Shown here one piece after another: positions 23,653 to 31,612 of a stretch of DNA of 64,000 nt (the stretch's first letter is position 1; each line of letters starts with the position of its first letter). This DNA is from Salinilacustrithrix sp034522155 (GTDB lineage Bacteria > Actinomycetota > Acidimicrobiia > Acidimicrobiales > Salinilacustritrichaceae). The stretch spans positions 62,001 to 126,000 of the forward strand of contig JAXHLP010000010.1 of assembly GCA_034522155.1 (NCBI GenBank), in the 5' to 3' direction. Under the pieces are notes generated by a model. The model was not told the origin of the DNA and did no database searches. It saw nothing but the letters and a program-made list of their open reading frames with translations. The position numbers were made by a program, and so were the translations under genes.

Positions 23653-24081
23653 TCAGGGGGAGAGACGACGGCCGCTGATCTCGTCGGCGCGGATCCGGAC
23701 CCACACTCCCTGCGTCGCCGAATCGAGCCAGGGCCCGGCGGCCGACGATTCCAACTCCGCGAGCTCGCCGTCCTCGTACACGGTCTCGCCCACGCCGCGC
23801 ACGAGCACGCTCCACCCGCGTCGGTCGCTGGCGTCCCATGCGTCGGCCTCGAACGCGATCGCCTGGGACATCTTCGCCGCCTCGAGCTTGGTGCCCGAGC
23901 CCGTGCGGAACACGACCGAGTGACCATGCACGGTGTGGGTCACCGGGAACACCACCGGCTCGCCGGCGTCGACGAACGCGACGCGACCGACGGGCGCGTC
24001 GGCGAGGAGCTGCCAGCACTCGTCGGGTGAGAGGACCTCCAGGCCCAGACGGTCCAGGTTCGCGTCGCTCATGTCGACCAT
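23653..24081 (-). CDS. Pyridoxamine 5'-phosphate oxidase-like split-barrel protein, copy 2
   Basis: A 142-residue paralogue of copy 1, with the same order: LSPDECWQLLADAPVGRVAF, PVVFPVTHTVHGHSVVFRTGSGTKL, and WSVLVRGVGETVYEDGE. Two tail-to-tail copies suggest a duplicated redox function. Starts at 24081 (MVDMSDAN) and 24072 (MSDAN) are both possible and neither has a strong ribosome site. The sensor kinase gene lies 52 bp upstream on the same strand, so the two may be co-transcribed. Confidence 0.83.
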   Translation of the reverse strand: MVDMSDANLDRLGLEVLSPDECWQLLADAPVGRVAFVDAGEPVVFPVTHTVHGHSVVFRTGSGTKLEAAKMSQAIAFEADAWDASDRRGWSVLVRGVGETVYEDGELAELESSAAGPWLDSATQGVWVRIRADEISGRRLSP

Positions 24082-24090
24082 GCTGCCACG

Positions 24091-24104
24091 GCACCCCAGG
24101 TCCC
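24091..24104 (-). promoter_or_regulatory. Weak DosR-like half-site upstream of split-barrel copy 2
   Basis: GCACCCCAGGTCCC matches GGGCCGAAGGTCCC at ten of fourteen positions; only the GGTCCC half is intact. It is only 10 bp from the start codon, which is unusual for an activator site. Confidence 0.25.
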
Positions 24105-24133
24105 GAAACGGTCGCGGCCGGCTGGCGCGCCGG

Positions 24134-25279
24134 TCATCGGCCGGTGGTCTGGTGATGTGCTGGTACGAACCAGCGCAGGATCGACCCGCACTCGGTGCGG
24201 CGATCGAGCGCGAAGCTGCCCCCGTGTCGCTCGGCGCGAGCAGCCATGTTGCGGAGCCCGTTGCCCACCGACGGCAGCTCTTCGGGCACACCGCGCCCGT
24301 CGTCGGTGACGGTGAGCGTGAGCCCCTCGTCGGCGACGAGGCCGACGTGGACCTCGGTCGCGTGCGCATGCTTGGCGATGTTGCTGAGCGCTTCCTCGAG
24401 GGTGGCGGCAACGTCGGCAACGACGTCGCCGGTGGCCAGGGAGTCGACCGGCCCGTCGAAGGTGACCCGTGGTTGCACCCCCAACGCACCCGCCGCGTCG
24501 CGACACAGTCCGAGGACGCGATCTCGGAGACCGACGCGGGTCCGCCGCGTCGACTCCAGGGCGAAGATCGTGGTCCGGATCCTCTTCACCGTGTCGTCGA
24601 GGTCGCCAATGGCCGCCTCGATCCGGGAGACCGCGGTCTGCGGGTCTCTCGCCACGAGCGGCGTCGTACCCTGCAACGACAGTCCGGTGGCGAAGATCCG
24701 CTGGATGACGGTGTCGTGCAGGTCGCGCGCGATGCGCTCGCGGTCCTCGGACAGGGCCATGTCGCCCATCCGCTGGTGGAGCCGGGCATTCTCGATCGCC
24801 ACCGCGGCGGCTGCGGCCAGACCGATGACGAGTTCCTCGTCGACGTCGCTGAACACCTCGTCGGTCCTCTTCTCCGTGAGGTAGAGGTTGCCGAAGACCT
24901 GATCGCGAATCCGGATGGGGACGCCCAGGAACGAGTGCATCTCGGGGTGGTTGGGCGGGAAGCCGTACGAGTCGGGATGCTCGCTGAGGTCGGGCAACCG
25001 CAGCGGCTTGGCGTCGACGATCAACAGGCCGAGGATGCCGTGCCCCTCGGGCAGGGCGCCGATGGCCACATGAGTCTCGTCGTCGACACCGACGGTGATG
25101 AACTCGCTCAGTCGTCCGCCGGTCTCGTCGAGCACACCGAGCGCGCCATAGCGGGCGTCGACGAGCTCGGTGGCCAACTCCGTGATCCGGTGCAGGGTCT
25201 CGGCCAGGTCGAGGCCCTCGCCGATGGCGACGACAGCATCGAGGAGGTCGTGAAGACGACGGGGTCCGGCCACCGACAT
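24134..25279 (-). CDS. devS: DevS/DosS-type GAF sensor histidine kinase
   Basis: A 381-residue cytosolic sensor with one GAF domain (about 8-168), a HisKA_3 dimerisation helix with phospho-acceptor His188 (ERIARDLHDTVIQRIF) and a HATPase_c domain (N-box EEALSNIAKHA at 296; DDGRGVP at 326). Mycobacterial DosS and DosT have two GAF domains and a heme in the first. Here the single GAF keeps GFPPNHPEMHSFLGVP and GNLYLTEK: His111 and Tyr133 are 22 residues apart, the same spacing as DosS His149 (heme ligand) and Tyr171. A heme-based gas or redox sensor is therefore likely (inference). The ATG follows GGGGAC. It is divergent from devR. Confidence 0.9.
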   Translation of the reverse strand: MSVAGPRRLHDLLDAVVAIGEGLDLAETLHRITELATELVDARYGALGVLDETGGRLSEFITVGVDDETHVAIGALPEGHGILGLLIVDAKPLRLPDLSEHPDSYGFPPNHPEMHSFLGVPIRIRDQVFGNLYLTEKRTDEVFSDVDEELVIGLAAAAAVAIENARLHQRMGDMALSEDRERIARDLHDTVIQRIFATGLSLQGTTPLVARDPQTAVSRIEAAIGDLDDTVKRIRTTIFALESTRRTRVGLRDRVLGLCRDAAGALGVQPRVTFDGPVDSLATGDVVADVAATLEEALSNIAKHAHATEVHVGLVADEGLTLTVTDDGRGVPEELPSVGNGLRNMAARAERHGGSFALDRRTECGSILRWFVPAHHQTTGR

Positions 25280-25332
25280 GTCCCCGACTCTAGGGGCGGA
25301 GGAAGTGCCGCTGTGCGCCGGCACGAGCCAGA

Positions 25333-25998
25333 ATGTCCATCGTGTCGATCCGCGTGTTTCTCCTCGACGACCATGAGATCGTCCGCCGTGGCCTTCGGGA
25401 GCTGCTCGAGACCGAGGACGACGTCGAGGTGGTGGGCGAGGCCGACACGGCCGAGATCGCCTTCGGCCGCATCCCCGCCACCAACCCCGACGTGGCCGTG
25501 CTGGACGTCCAACTCCCCGACGGCGACGGCATCGAGGTGTGCCGTGAGGTCCGTTCCCGCCGTCCCGACATCTCCTGTCTCATGCTCACATCGTTCGCCG
25601 ACGACGAAGCCCTCTTCTCGGCGATCCTCGCTGGCGCGGCGGGCTTCGTCCTCAAGCAGGTGCGGGGCGGCGACCTGGTCGACTCGATCCGCACGGTCGC
25701 GACGGGCGAGTCGCTGCTCGACCCGGGCACGACCGAGCAGGTCATGCGCCGGCTGCGCGACAGCGAGGAGGAGCTCGCCTTGCTCACGCCCCAGGAGCGC
25801 AAGATCCTCGCTCACATCGGCGAGGGGCTCACCAATCGCCAGATCGGCGAGGAGATGTACCTGGCCGAGAAGACGGTCAAGAACTACGTCTCCAACCTGT
25901 TGGCCAAGCTCGACATGAGCCGTCGCACCGAGGCCGCCGCCTACGCCGCCCGCCTCGACGAACGGCGCGGGCGGAGTGGCCACGGCCAACGTTCCTGA
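25333..25998 (+). CDS. devR: DevR/DosR-type NarL-family response regulator
   Basis: A 221-residue regulator: receiver domain about 5-125 with phospho-acceptor Asp58 (VAVLDVQLPDGDG) and Lys108 (GFVLKQV), and a C-terminal LuxR/NarL helix-turn-helix about 148-208 (LTPQERKILAHIGEGLTNRQ... LAEKTVKNYVSNLLAKL). The recognition-helix region is nearly the same as in M. tuberculosis DosR, which binds GGGACT-type boxes; eleven similar boxes lie nearby. It probably activates the surrounding genes when phosphorylated by the adjacent kinase. Unlike in M. tuberculosis, devR and devS are divergent, 53 bp apart. No box is visible in that gap. Confidence 0.95.
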   Translation: MSIVSIRVFLLDDHEIVRRGLRELLETEDDVEVVGEADTAEIAFGRIPATNPDVAVLDVQLPDGDGIEVCREVRSRRPDISCLMLTSFADDEALFSAILAGAAGFVLKQVRGGDLVDSIRTVATGESLLDPGTTEQVMRRLRDSEEELALLTPQERKILAHIGEGLTNRQIGEEMYLAEKTVKNYVSNLLAKLDMSRRTEAAAYAARLDERRGRSGHGQRS

Positions 25999-26063
25999 GG
26001 CCCCGCGCGCCGGAGCAAGCGTCTGCTAGAGATATTCACGACGACGAAGGACGGAGGCCAACC

Positions 26064-27104
26064 TTGCTGGAGCCTGGAGCCATCGACCGTCGGGCCGCGA
26101 CCTGGGGAGTCGTGGCCGTGTTCGTGGCACTGGCGATCGCGATCCTCGGCAGCGGGAACCTCCGTTGGTTCGACGCCGCGCTGGTCGGCTACCTGTTCGG
26201 CACGCTGTTCGCGATCTTCGGGGTCGTCTACCGCTACCTCATCTGGCTCCGTCGCCCCCCGACCGCACGGCTGAACCGTCGCGGCTGGGAGGCGTTCCGC
26301 CGGCCGGGCAAGCGCATGCGCAACGCGGCGACCCTGCCGGGCCTGGTGACGTCCAACCTGCTCGTACAGGCATTCATCGCCGGTCGGTCGAAGTCCCGCT
26401 GGCTCGCGCACCAACTGGTGTTCTGGGGCTGCGTGCTCGCGGCGCTGGTGACCTTCCCGCTGGTCTTCGGACTGCTCCACTTCGAGTCGGTCGGGCAGAA
26501 CGGCCGCGAGTACCAGGCCTTCGTGACCGGCATCGGCACGATGACCTTCGACAGCCGCAGCATCCTCGGTTGGATCACCTTCCATCTTCTCAACATCGCG
26601 GCCGTGCTCGTGCTCGCGGGAGTGTTCATCTTCCTGTCGCGCCGGCTGCGGGATCCGGGGGCCATGGCGGTGGAGCGGTCGAACGACTTCCTCCCACTGG
26701 CTGGACTGTTCGCGGTGTCGGTCACGGGCCTCGCGCTGACGGCGTCCAACCTGTGGATGGACGGACGCTTCTACGTGTTCCTCAACACCATCCACGCCCT
26801 GACCGTGATCCTCGGTCTCATGTACATCCCGTTCGGGAAGCTGTTCCACATCTTCCAGCGACCGGCGAACGTGGGGGTCGCCTACTACAAGCGCGAGGGC
26901 GCGGCCGGAGCCCAGCAGGAGTGCGCGCGGTGTCACGAGCCGTTCGCGTCCGAGTTGCAGATGACCGATCTCAAGGAGGTGCTCCCGCAGGTGGGCTTCG
27001 ACTACGACCTCACTGGTGGCGGCAGCTATCAGGACCACTGCCCACGCTGCCGCCGGGCCCTGGTGGCCCTGGCGCAGTCCAAGGGCGTCGGAGGGTTCGG
27101 CTGA
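26064..27104 (+). CDS. NarI-like membrane cytochrome b subunit with zinc-ribbon tail
   Basis: A 346-residue membrane protein with about seven hydrophobic segments. His116, His139, His174, His244 and His262 fall in or near helices and could ligate b hemes as in NarI-like quinol oxidising subunits. The C-terminal tail has two CxxC pairs (287-290 CARC, 326-329 CPRC), probably a zinc ribbon or rubredoxin-like site. Such proteins are sometimes mislabelled MFS transporters. The start is TTG 26064, preceded by GGAGG at 26054-26058. It heads a six-gene operon; the stop overlaps the start of the molybdenum subunit gene. It likely passes electrons between the quinone pool and the Fe-S subunits. Confidence 0.78.
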   Translation: MLEPGAIDRRAATWGVVAVFVALAIAILGSGNLRWFDAALVGYLFGTLFAIFGVVYRYLIWLRRPPTARLNRRGWEAFRRPGKRMRNAATLPGLVTSNLLVQAFIAGRSKSRWLAHQLVFWGCVLAALVTFPLVFGLLHFESVGQNGREYQAFVTGIGTMTFDSRSILGWITFHLLNIAAVLVLAGVFIFLSRRLRDPGAMAVERSNDFLPLAGLFAVSVTGLALTASNLWMDGRFYVFLNTIHALTVILGLMYIPFGKLFHIFQRPANVGVAYYKREGAAGAQQECARCHEPFASELQMTDLKEVLPQVGFDYDLTGGGSYQDHCPRCRRALVALAQSKGVGGFG

Positions 27105-29344
27105 TGGCCCAGCCACCCCGCACCGACGAGGAGCTCATCGAGAAGTACGGGCCGCACCTCAACCACACCCCACCGGGTGGGTGGGACGCCGACGTCGAAC
27201 CCGACCGCGAGGTCAAGACCCACTGCTGCTTCTGCGGTCAGCAGTGCGGGATCATCCTCAAGGCCAAGGACAACGAAGTCGTGGGCTTCGAGCCGTGGTA
27301 CGACTTCCCGTTCAACCAGGGCAAGCTCTGCCCGAAGGGCGTGAAGCGCTACCTGCAGAACGCGCACCCCGACCGGCTGCTCGAACCCCTCGAGCGCGAT
27401 CCGTCACGGACAGAGGGGTTCCGTCCCGTGTCCTGGGACCACGCCCTCGACCGGACGGTGTCGGAGATCCAGAGGATCCAGGCGGCCCATGGCAACGATG
27501 CGTTCGCCATGCTCTCCGGCGTTTCGCTGGACAACGAGAAGTCGTACCTGATCGGCAAGTTCGCCCGTCTCGCCCTCGGCACGGCGAACCTCGACTACAA
27601 CGGGCGGCTCTGCATGGTTTCGGCCGGCGCCGCCAACAAGAAGGCGCTCGGCATCGACCGTGCCTCCAACGCGTGGAGCGACATCCCCGAGGCCGAGGTC
27701 GTGTTCGTGATCGGCTCCAACATCGCCGAGTGTTCGCCGATCACCACGAGCTACCTGTGGCGGGCCCGGGACAGGGGCGCGAAGCTCATCGTCGCCGACC
27801 CCCGGGTGACGCCGACAGCGCGCACCGCCGACGTCTTCCTCGGTCTGCGACCCGGCAGCGACTCGGCGCTGTTGGGATCGATGCTCCACGTCATCATCGA
27901 GCGCGACTGGCTCGACCACGACTTCATCGAGCACCACACCGAGGGCTTCGAAGCCGCGGCCGAGGCCGTCGCCGACCACACCCCGGAGTGGGCCGCGCAG
28001 GTCACGGGCGTGCCGGCCGAGCGCATCGAGCAGGCGGCCGAGCTGTGGGGCACGTCGCGGACCGGGATGCTGTTGCATGCCCGGGGCCTCGAGCACCAGA
28101 GCAAGGGCGTGGAGAACGTGTGGGCCTGCATCAACCTCGGCCTCGCCACCGGCAAGTACGGCAAGCCCGGATGCGGGGTGTCCACCATCACCGGGCAGGG
28201 CAACGGCCAGGGTGGCCGCGAGCACGGGCACAAGTGCGACCAGCTTCCCGGCAACCGCGACATCACGAACCCGGAGCACCGCGAGTACATCGCCTCGGTG
28301 TGGGGCTGCGACGTCGACGAGATCCCCGGCAAGGGTCTGACCGCACAGGAGATCGTCGAGGCCATCCACCGCGGTGAGATCAAGGGCTTGCTCTCCATCT
28401 GCTTCAACCCGCTGGTGTCGCTGCCCGACACCCAGTACACGCGGGAGGCCCTCGACAAGCTCGAGTTCTTCAGCGTCATCGAGTTCTTCCTGTCCGAGAC
28501 CGCCCACCACGCCGACATCGTGCTGCCCGGGTCCTTGCACGAGGAGGACGAGGGCACCTCGACGACCGTCGAGGGGCGGGTCGTCAAGCTCAACCCGGCC
28601 AAGCGCCCGCCGGGACAGGCCCGCCTCGACTGGCAGATCCTCTGCGACATCGCCGACCGGCTGGGCCAGGGCCACTACTTCCCGTACCAGCACCCGGAGG
28701 AGATGTTCGAGGAGCTGCGCATCGCCTCCCGGGGCGGGGCCGCTGACTACTACGGCATCACCTGGGACCGCATCGAGGACGAGTACGGGGTGTTCTGGCC
28801 CTGCCCCGAGATCGGCCATCCCGGGACGCCTCGCCTGTTCGAGGGGGGTCGCTTCCACACCGAGAACGGACGGGGCCGGTTCAACCCGGTCCGCTATCGG
28901 CCTCCGGCCGAGGTCGTCGACGACGAGTACCCGATCTGGCTCACCACCGGCCGGGTCGTCAGCCAGTATCTGTCGGGAACCCAGACCCGCCGGATCGGCC
29001 CGCTGGTGGACCAGTACCCGGAGCCGCTGTGCGAGATCCATCCTCGCCTCGCCGACGAGCGCGGCATCGGCGAGGGCGACCAGGTCCGCGTCACGTCCCG
29101 GCGGGGCTCGATGGTCCTGCCCGCGCGGGTGGTGTCGACGATCAGGCCCGACACGGTCTTCATCCCCTACCACTGGGCAGGCAAGCAAGCTGCGAACCAA
29201 CTCACGAACCGTGCGCTCGATCCCATCTCGAAGATCCCCGAGTACAAGGTCTCGGCGGTGCGGATCGAGCGCGTCGGCACGGCGACCGACGTCGTCGTGG
29301 ACCAGCGCGACCTCGACCTCGTCGAGACAGAGGAGACGCCATGA
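27104..29344 (+). CDS. Molybdopterin oxidoreductase catalytic subunit (NapA/NasA/FdhF-like)
   Basis: A 746-residue enzyme of the DMSO reductase superfamily. A proximal [4Fe-4S] cluster is given by Cys41, Cys44, Cys48 and Cys76 (CxxCxxxC...CPKG). Cys170 in NGRLCMVSAG matches the Mo-ligating Cys of periplasmic and assimilatory nitrate reductases. Further conserved pieces: VFVIGSNIAECSP, GKPGCGVSTITGQGNGQGGREHGHKCDQLPG, and a C-terminal molybdopterin-binding domain (IWLTTGRVVSQYLSGTQTRR). There is no Tat signal, so it acts in the cytoplasm. Nitrate reductase and formate dehydrogenase are both possible. It overlaps its neighbours at both ends. Confidence 0.92.
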   Translation: MAQPPRTDEELIEKYGPHLNHTPPGGWDADVEPDREVKTHCCFCGQQCGIILKAKDNEVVGFEPWYDFPFNQGKLCPKGVKRYLQNAHPDRLLEPLERDPSRTEGFRPVSWDHALDRTVSEIQRIQAAHGNDAFAMLSGVSLDNEKSYLIGKFARLALGTANLDYNGRLCMVSAGAANKKALGIDRASNAWSDIPEAEVVFVIGSNIAECSPITTSYLWRARDRGAKLIVADPRVTPTARTADVFLGLRPGSDSALLGSMLHVIIERDWLDHDFIEHHTEGFEAAAEAVADHTPEWAAQVTGVPAERIEQAAELWGTSRTGMLLHARGLEHQSKGVENVWACINLGLATGKYGKPGCGVSTITGQGNGQGGREHGHKCDQLPGNRDITNPEHREYIASVWGCDVDEIPGKGLTAQEIVEAIHRGEIKGLLSICFNPLVSLPDTQYTREALDKLEFFSVIEFFLSETAHHADIVLPGSLHEEDEGTSTTVEGRVVKLNPAKRPPGQARLDWQILCDIADRLGQGHYFPYQHPEEMFEELRIASRGGAADYYGITWDRIEDEYGVFWPCPEIGHPGTPRLFEGGRFHTENGRGRFNPVRYRPPAEVVDDEYPIWLTTGRVVSQYLSGTQTRRIGPLVDQYPEPLCEIHPRLADERGIGEGDQVRVTSRRGSMVLPARVVSTIRPDTVFIPYHWAGKQAANQLTNRALDPISKIPEYKVSAVRIERVGTATDVVVDQRDLDLVETEETP

Positions 29345-30024
29345 GCGGCACGACCGTGCCGGTGACGCTCGGGCCCAAGCGCAGCCCCGCCACCCATCCC
29401 ACCGCGGGAGCCTTCGACGACAGCATCTTCGTGATCGACCAGAGCCGGTGCATCGGTTGCGAGGCCTGCGTGCAGGCATGTGCCGAGTGCGGGACGCACC
29501 GCGGGAGGTCGATGATCCACCTCGACACCATCGATCGAGCGGCCTCGACCCAGACCGCGCCGATGGTGTGCATGCACTGCGAGGATCCCACCTGTGCCGA
29601 GGTGTGTCCCTCGGACGCGATCAAGCAGAACGAGGACGGCGTCGTGCAGTCGTCACTCAAGCCCCGCTGCATCGGATGTTCCAACTGTGTGAACGCGTGC
29701 CCGTTCGGCGTCCCGAAGTACGTGGCCGAGTACGACCAGATGATGAAGTGCGACATGTGCTACGACCGCACATCCGTCGGGCTCCAGCCGATGTGCGCGT
29801 CGGTCTGCCCCAGCGAGGCGCTCTGGTTCGGGCGTCCCGACGACTTCGCCGAGAACCGGTCGGGCACGCTGGTGAACGAGTGGTTCTTCGGCGGCCAGTA
29901 CGTGGCGACCAAGGTTCGAACCGTCGCCCACGACGACCGGCCCATCGACGTCATGGCGGGTAGCGACGCCCGGCCGTGGCAGGACGATCCCTTCGCACTC
30001 GATGAGCCGGGTGAGCACCAGTGA
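29341..30024 (+). CDS. Four-cluster ferredoxin subunit (DmsB/FdhB type)
   Basis: A 227-residue electron-transfer subunit with four cysteine groups for four [4Fe-4S] clusters: CIGCEACVQAC (37-47), CMHCEDPTCAEVCP (77-90), CIGCSNCVNACP (110-121), and CDMC...CASVCP (137-157). This arrangement is standard for beta subunits of molybdenum enzymes such as DmsB and FdhB. It should carry electrons between the Mo subunit and the membrane b subunit or the Rieske protein. The ATG overlaps the stop of the catalytic subunit (ATGA) and its stop overlaps the Rieske gene (GTGA). Confidence 0.93.
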   Translation: MSGTTVPVTLGPKRSPATHPTAGAFDDSIFVIDQSRCIGCEACVQACAECGTHRGRSMIHLDTIDRAASTQTAPMVCMHCEDPTCAEVCPSDAIKQNEDGVVQSSLKPRCIGCSNCVNACPFGVPKYVAEYDQMMKCDMCYDRTSVGLQPMCASVCPSEALWFGRPDDFAENRSGTLVNEWFFGGQYVATKVRTVAHDDRPIDVMAGSDARPWQDDPFALDEPGEHQ

Positions 30025-30551
30025 CCTCCCCGGAGCGCGGCACACCGGTTCCCGACCCGGTGTGGCGGCGCGACTTTCCCCTCACCTCGGCGGGCGAGGA
30101 CGAGGTCGCCCGGCGGGAGTTCGTCCGGTTTCTGGTGCTCGCCTCCGGCGGCTTCGCCGCGGGCAACGTCGGCGTCGCGCTGTGGTCGTCGTTGCGGTCG
30201 ATCAACGCGGGTGAACCGCGCGCCATCGTCGATCTCGCCGACGTGCCCGAGGACTCGGCCCACCTGTTCCACTACCCCACGGATGCCGACCCCGCGATTC
30301 TCGTGCACCTGCGCGGCGGGGAGCTGCGGGCGTTCAGTCAGAAATGCACCCACCTCGGCTGCGTCGTCTACTACCAGCCCGGCACCGACGAGCTCGAGTG
30401 CCCGTGCCACGAGGGGTTCTTCGACGCCGAGAGCGGCGAGATCCTCGCGGGTCCACCCCAGCGGCCGCTCGGGCGGATCGACGTCGAGGTGCGCGACGGC
30501 ACGGTCTGGGCGCTCGCGTACCGAGGCGAGGGAGGCGGTGAAGAGCGGTGA
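30021..30551 (+). CDS. Rieske [2Fe-2S] protein with N-terminal membrane anchor
   Basis: A 176-residue Rieske protein. The cluster ligands are in CTHLGC (Cys109, His111) and CPCHEGFF (Cys127, His130); Cys114 and Cys129 form the usual disulfide, which marks high-potential Rieske centres. An anchor helix (about 33-52) follows RREFVRF, a twin-arginine-like motif, so Tat-dependent insertion with the cluster outside is plausible. That would put a Rieske centre on the other side of the membrane from the Mo subunit, a layout like quinol oxidising complexes. It begins with GTG overlapping the ferredoxin stop. Confidence 0.92.
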   Translation: MTSPERGTPVPDPVWRRDFPLTSAGEDEVARREFVRFLVLASGGFAAGNVGVALWSSLRSINAGEPRAIVDLADVPEDSAHLFHYPTDADPAILVHLRGGELRAFSQKCTHLGCVVYYQPGTDELECPCHEGFFDAESGEILAGPPQRPLGRIDVEVRDGTVWALAYRGEGGGEER

Positions 30552-30799
30552 CGACCCATCCGACTCCCGACCGACCCATCCCCCCACACCGAACCGGACC
30601 GCGGCGTCCCCGGGCGGCGCAAGAGGCGCCGACGGCCGTCGGCGCTTTCGTGGTGGTGCTCCTCGCGCTGCAGATCTTCCTGCTCACCGTCGGCCTCGAC
30701 GCGTTGCTCGCCGACGACGACGGTCTGGCCTGGATCACGGCCGGGTTCTCGGTGCTCCTCGCCGCCGGCTCCATGGCCTTCCACCGCTACCTGCGATGA
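30548..30799 (+). CDS. Small two-helix membrane protein (DUF6755-like)
   Basis: 83 residues: a proline- and arginine-rich cytosolic N-terminus (1-25) and two hydrophobic helices (about 28-50 and 60-79). From memory, this resembles DUF6755-type small proteins that accompany Rieske and molybdenum subunits, but the label is uncertain. Its GTG overlaps the Rieske stop and its stop overlaps the HPP start. It is probably an assembly or structural subunit of the complex. Confidence 0.7.
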   Translation: MTTHPTPDRPIPPHRTGPRRPRAAQEAPTAVGAFVVVLLALQIFLLTVGLDALLADDDGLAWITAGFSVLLAAGSMAFHRYLR

Positions 30800-31425
30800 C
30801 CGAGCCCGGCGAGCCCGGCGAGCCACGCCAGCCGGGGCCCATCGGTGGCGACATGGCCGCCATCGTCTTCGGGCTCGCCCGCCGAGCGCGGGTCCCCTCG
30901 CTCACCGAACGTCACGACTCCACCGTCGTCCTCGGCTTCTTCGCCCTCATCAACGGCCTGATCGCCATCGGTGCCATGGCTGCGGTGGCGTTCGCGACCG
31001 GTGAGCCCTTCGTGTTCCCCTCCCTCGGCCCGACGGCGTTCCTGCTCTTCTACACGCCGATGCTCCCCGCGTCCTCCCCGCGCAACACCGTGTTCGGCCA
31101 CCTCATCGGCGCCGGCGCCGGCTACCTCGCCCTCGTGGTGTTCGGACTGACCGATGCCGCGCCCGCGCTGGCCAGCGAGGTCACCGGCGGACGAGTCGGC
31201 GCCGCGGCGCTCAGCCTCGGACTCACCAGCGGCGCCATGGTCTGGGCCCGCGTCCCCCACCCGCCTGCGGGCGCCACGACGCTGATCGTGTCCCTCGGCA
31301 TCCTCCGGGAACCCGAGCAACTCGCCGTCCTGATGCTCGCCGTGCTGCTCCTCGTGGCCCAGGGCCTCGTCATCAACCGGCTCGCCGGCATCGACTACCC
31401 GCTCTGGCAGCCGCGCGCCGCGTGA
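30796..31425 (+). CDS. HPP family membrane protein (putative nitrite transporter)
   Basis: A 209-residue protein with four to five hydrophobic segments and the two family signatures FPSLGPTAFLLFYTP and HPPAGATTL. HPP proteins have been shown to transport nitrite into chloroplasts and cyanobacteria, so this last gene of the operon is the best clue that the molybdenum enzyme handles nitrate or nitrite. That link is an inference. The ATG overlaps the previous stop (ATGA). No terminator is evident in the following 187 bp before the Fe-S repair gene. Confidence 0.88.
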   Translation: MTEPGEPGEPRQPGPIGGDMAAIVFGLARRARVPSLTERHDSTVVLGFFALINGLIAIGAMAAVAFATGEPFVFPSLGPTAFLLFYTPMLPASSPRNTVFGHLIGAGAGYLALVVFGLTDAAPALASEVTGGRVGAAALSLGLTSGAMVWARVPHPPAGATTLIVSLGILREPEQLAVLMLAVLLLVAQGLVINRLAGIDYPLWQPRAA

Positions 31426-31539
31426 GCATCGGCGGCCGACGGCGGCTGGCACGGCCCGAACGACGCTGACCCCAGTCAGTTCATTCGTTCGGGGCCGAGT
31501 CCCGGGTCCGGGGACCTCGTCGAGACGTGATCGATGCAT

Positions 31540-31553
31540 GGGACCTTCGCCTC
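31540..31553 (+). promoter_or_regulatory. DosR-like box upstream of Fe-S repair gene
   Basis: GGGACCTTCGCCTC, matching the consensus at twelve of fourteen positions. It is 59 bp upstream of the start, with an AT-rich stretch (GGATATATTTCG at 31574-31585) in between that could hold the -10 element. Confidence 0.6.
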
Positions 31554-31612
31554 TGGGATCGGAAGTCGAGTCCGGATATATTTCGAATTGTCGCTAGAAG
31601 AAGGAGCTCCCA

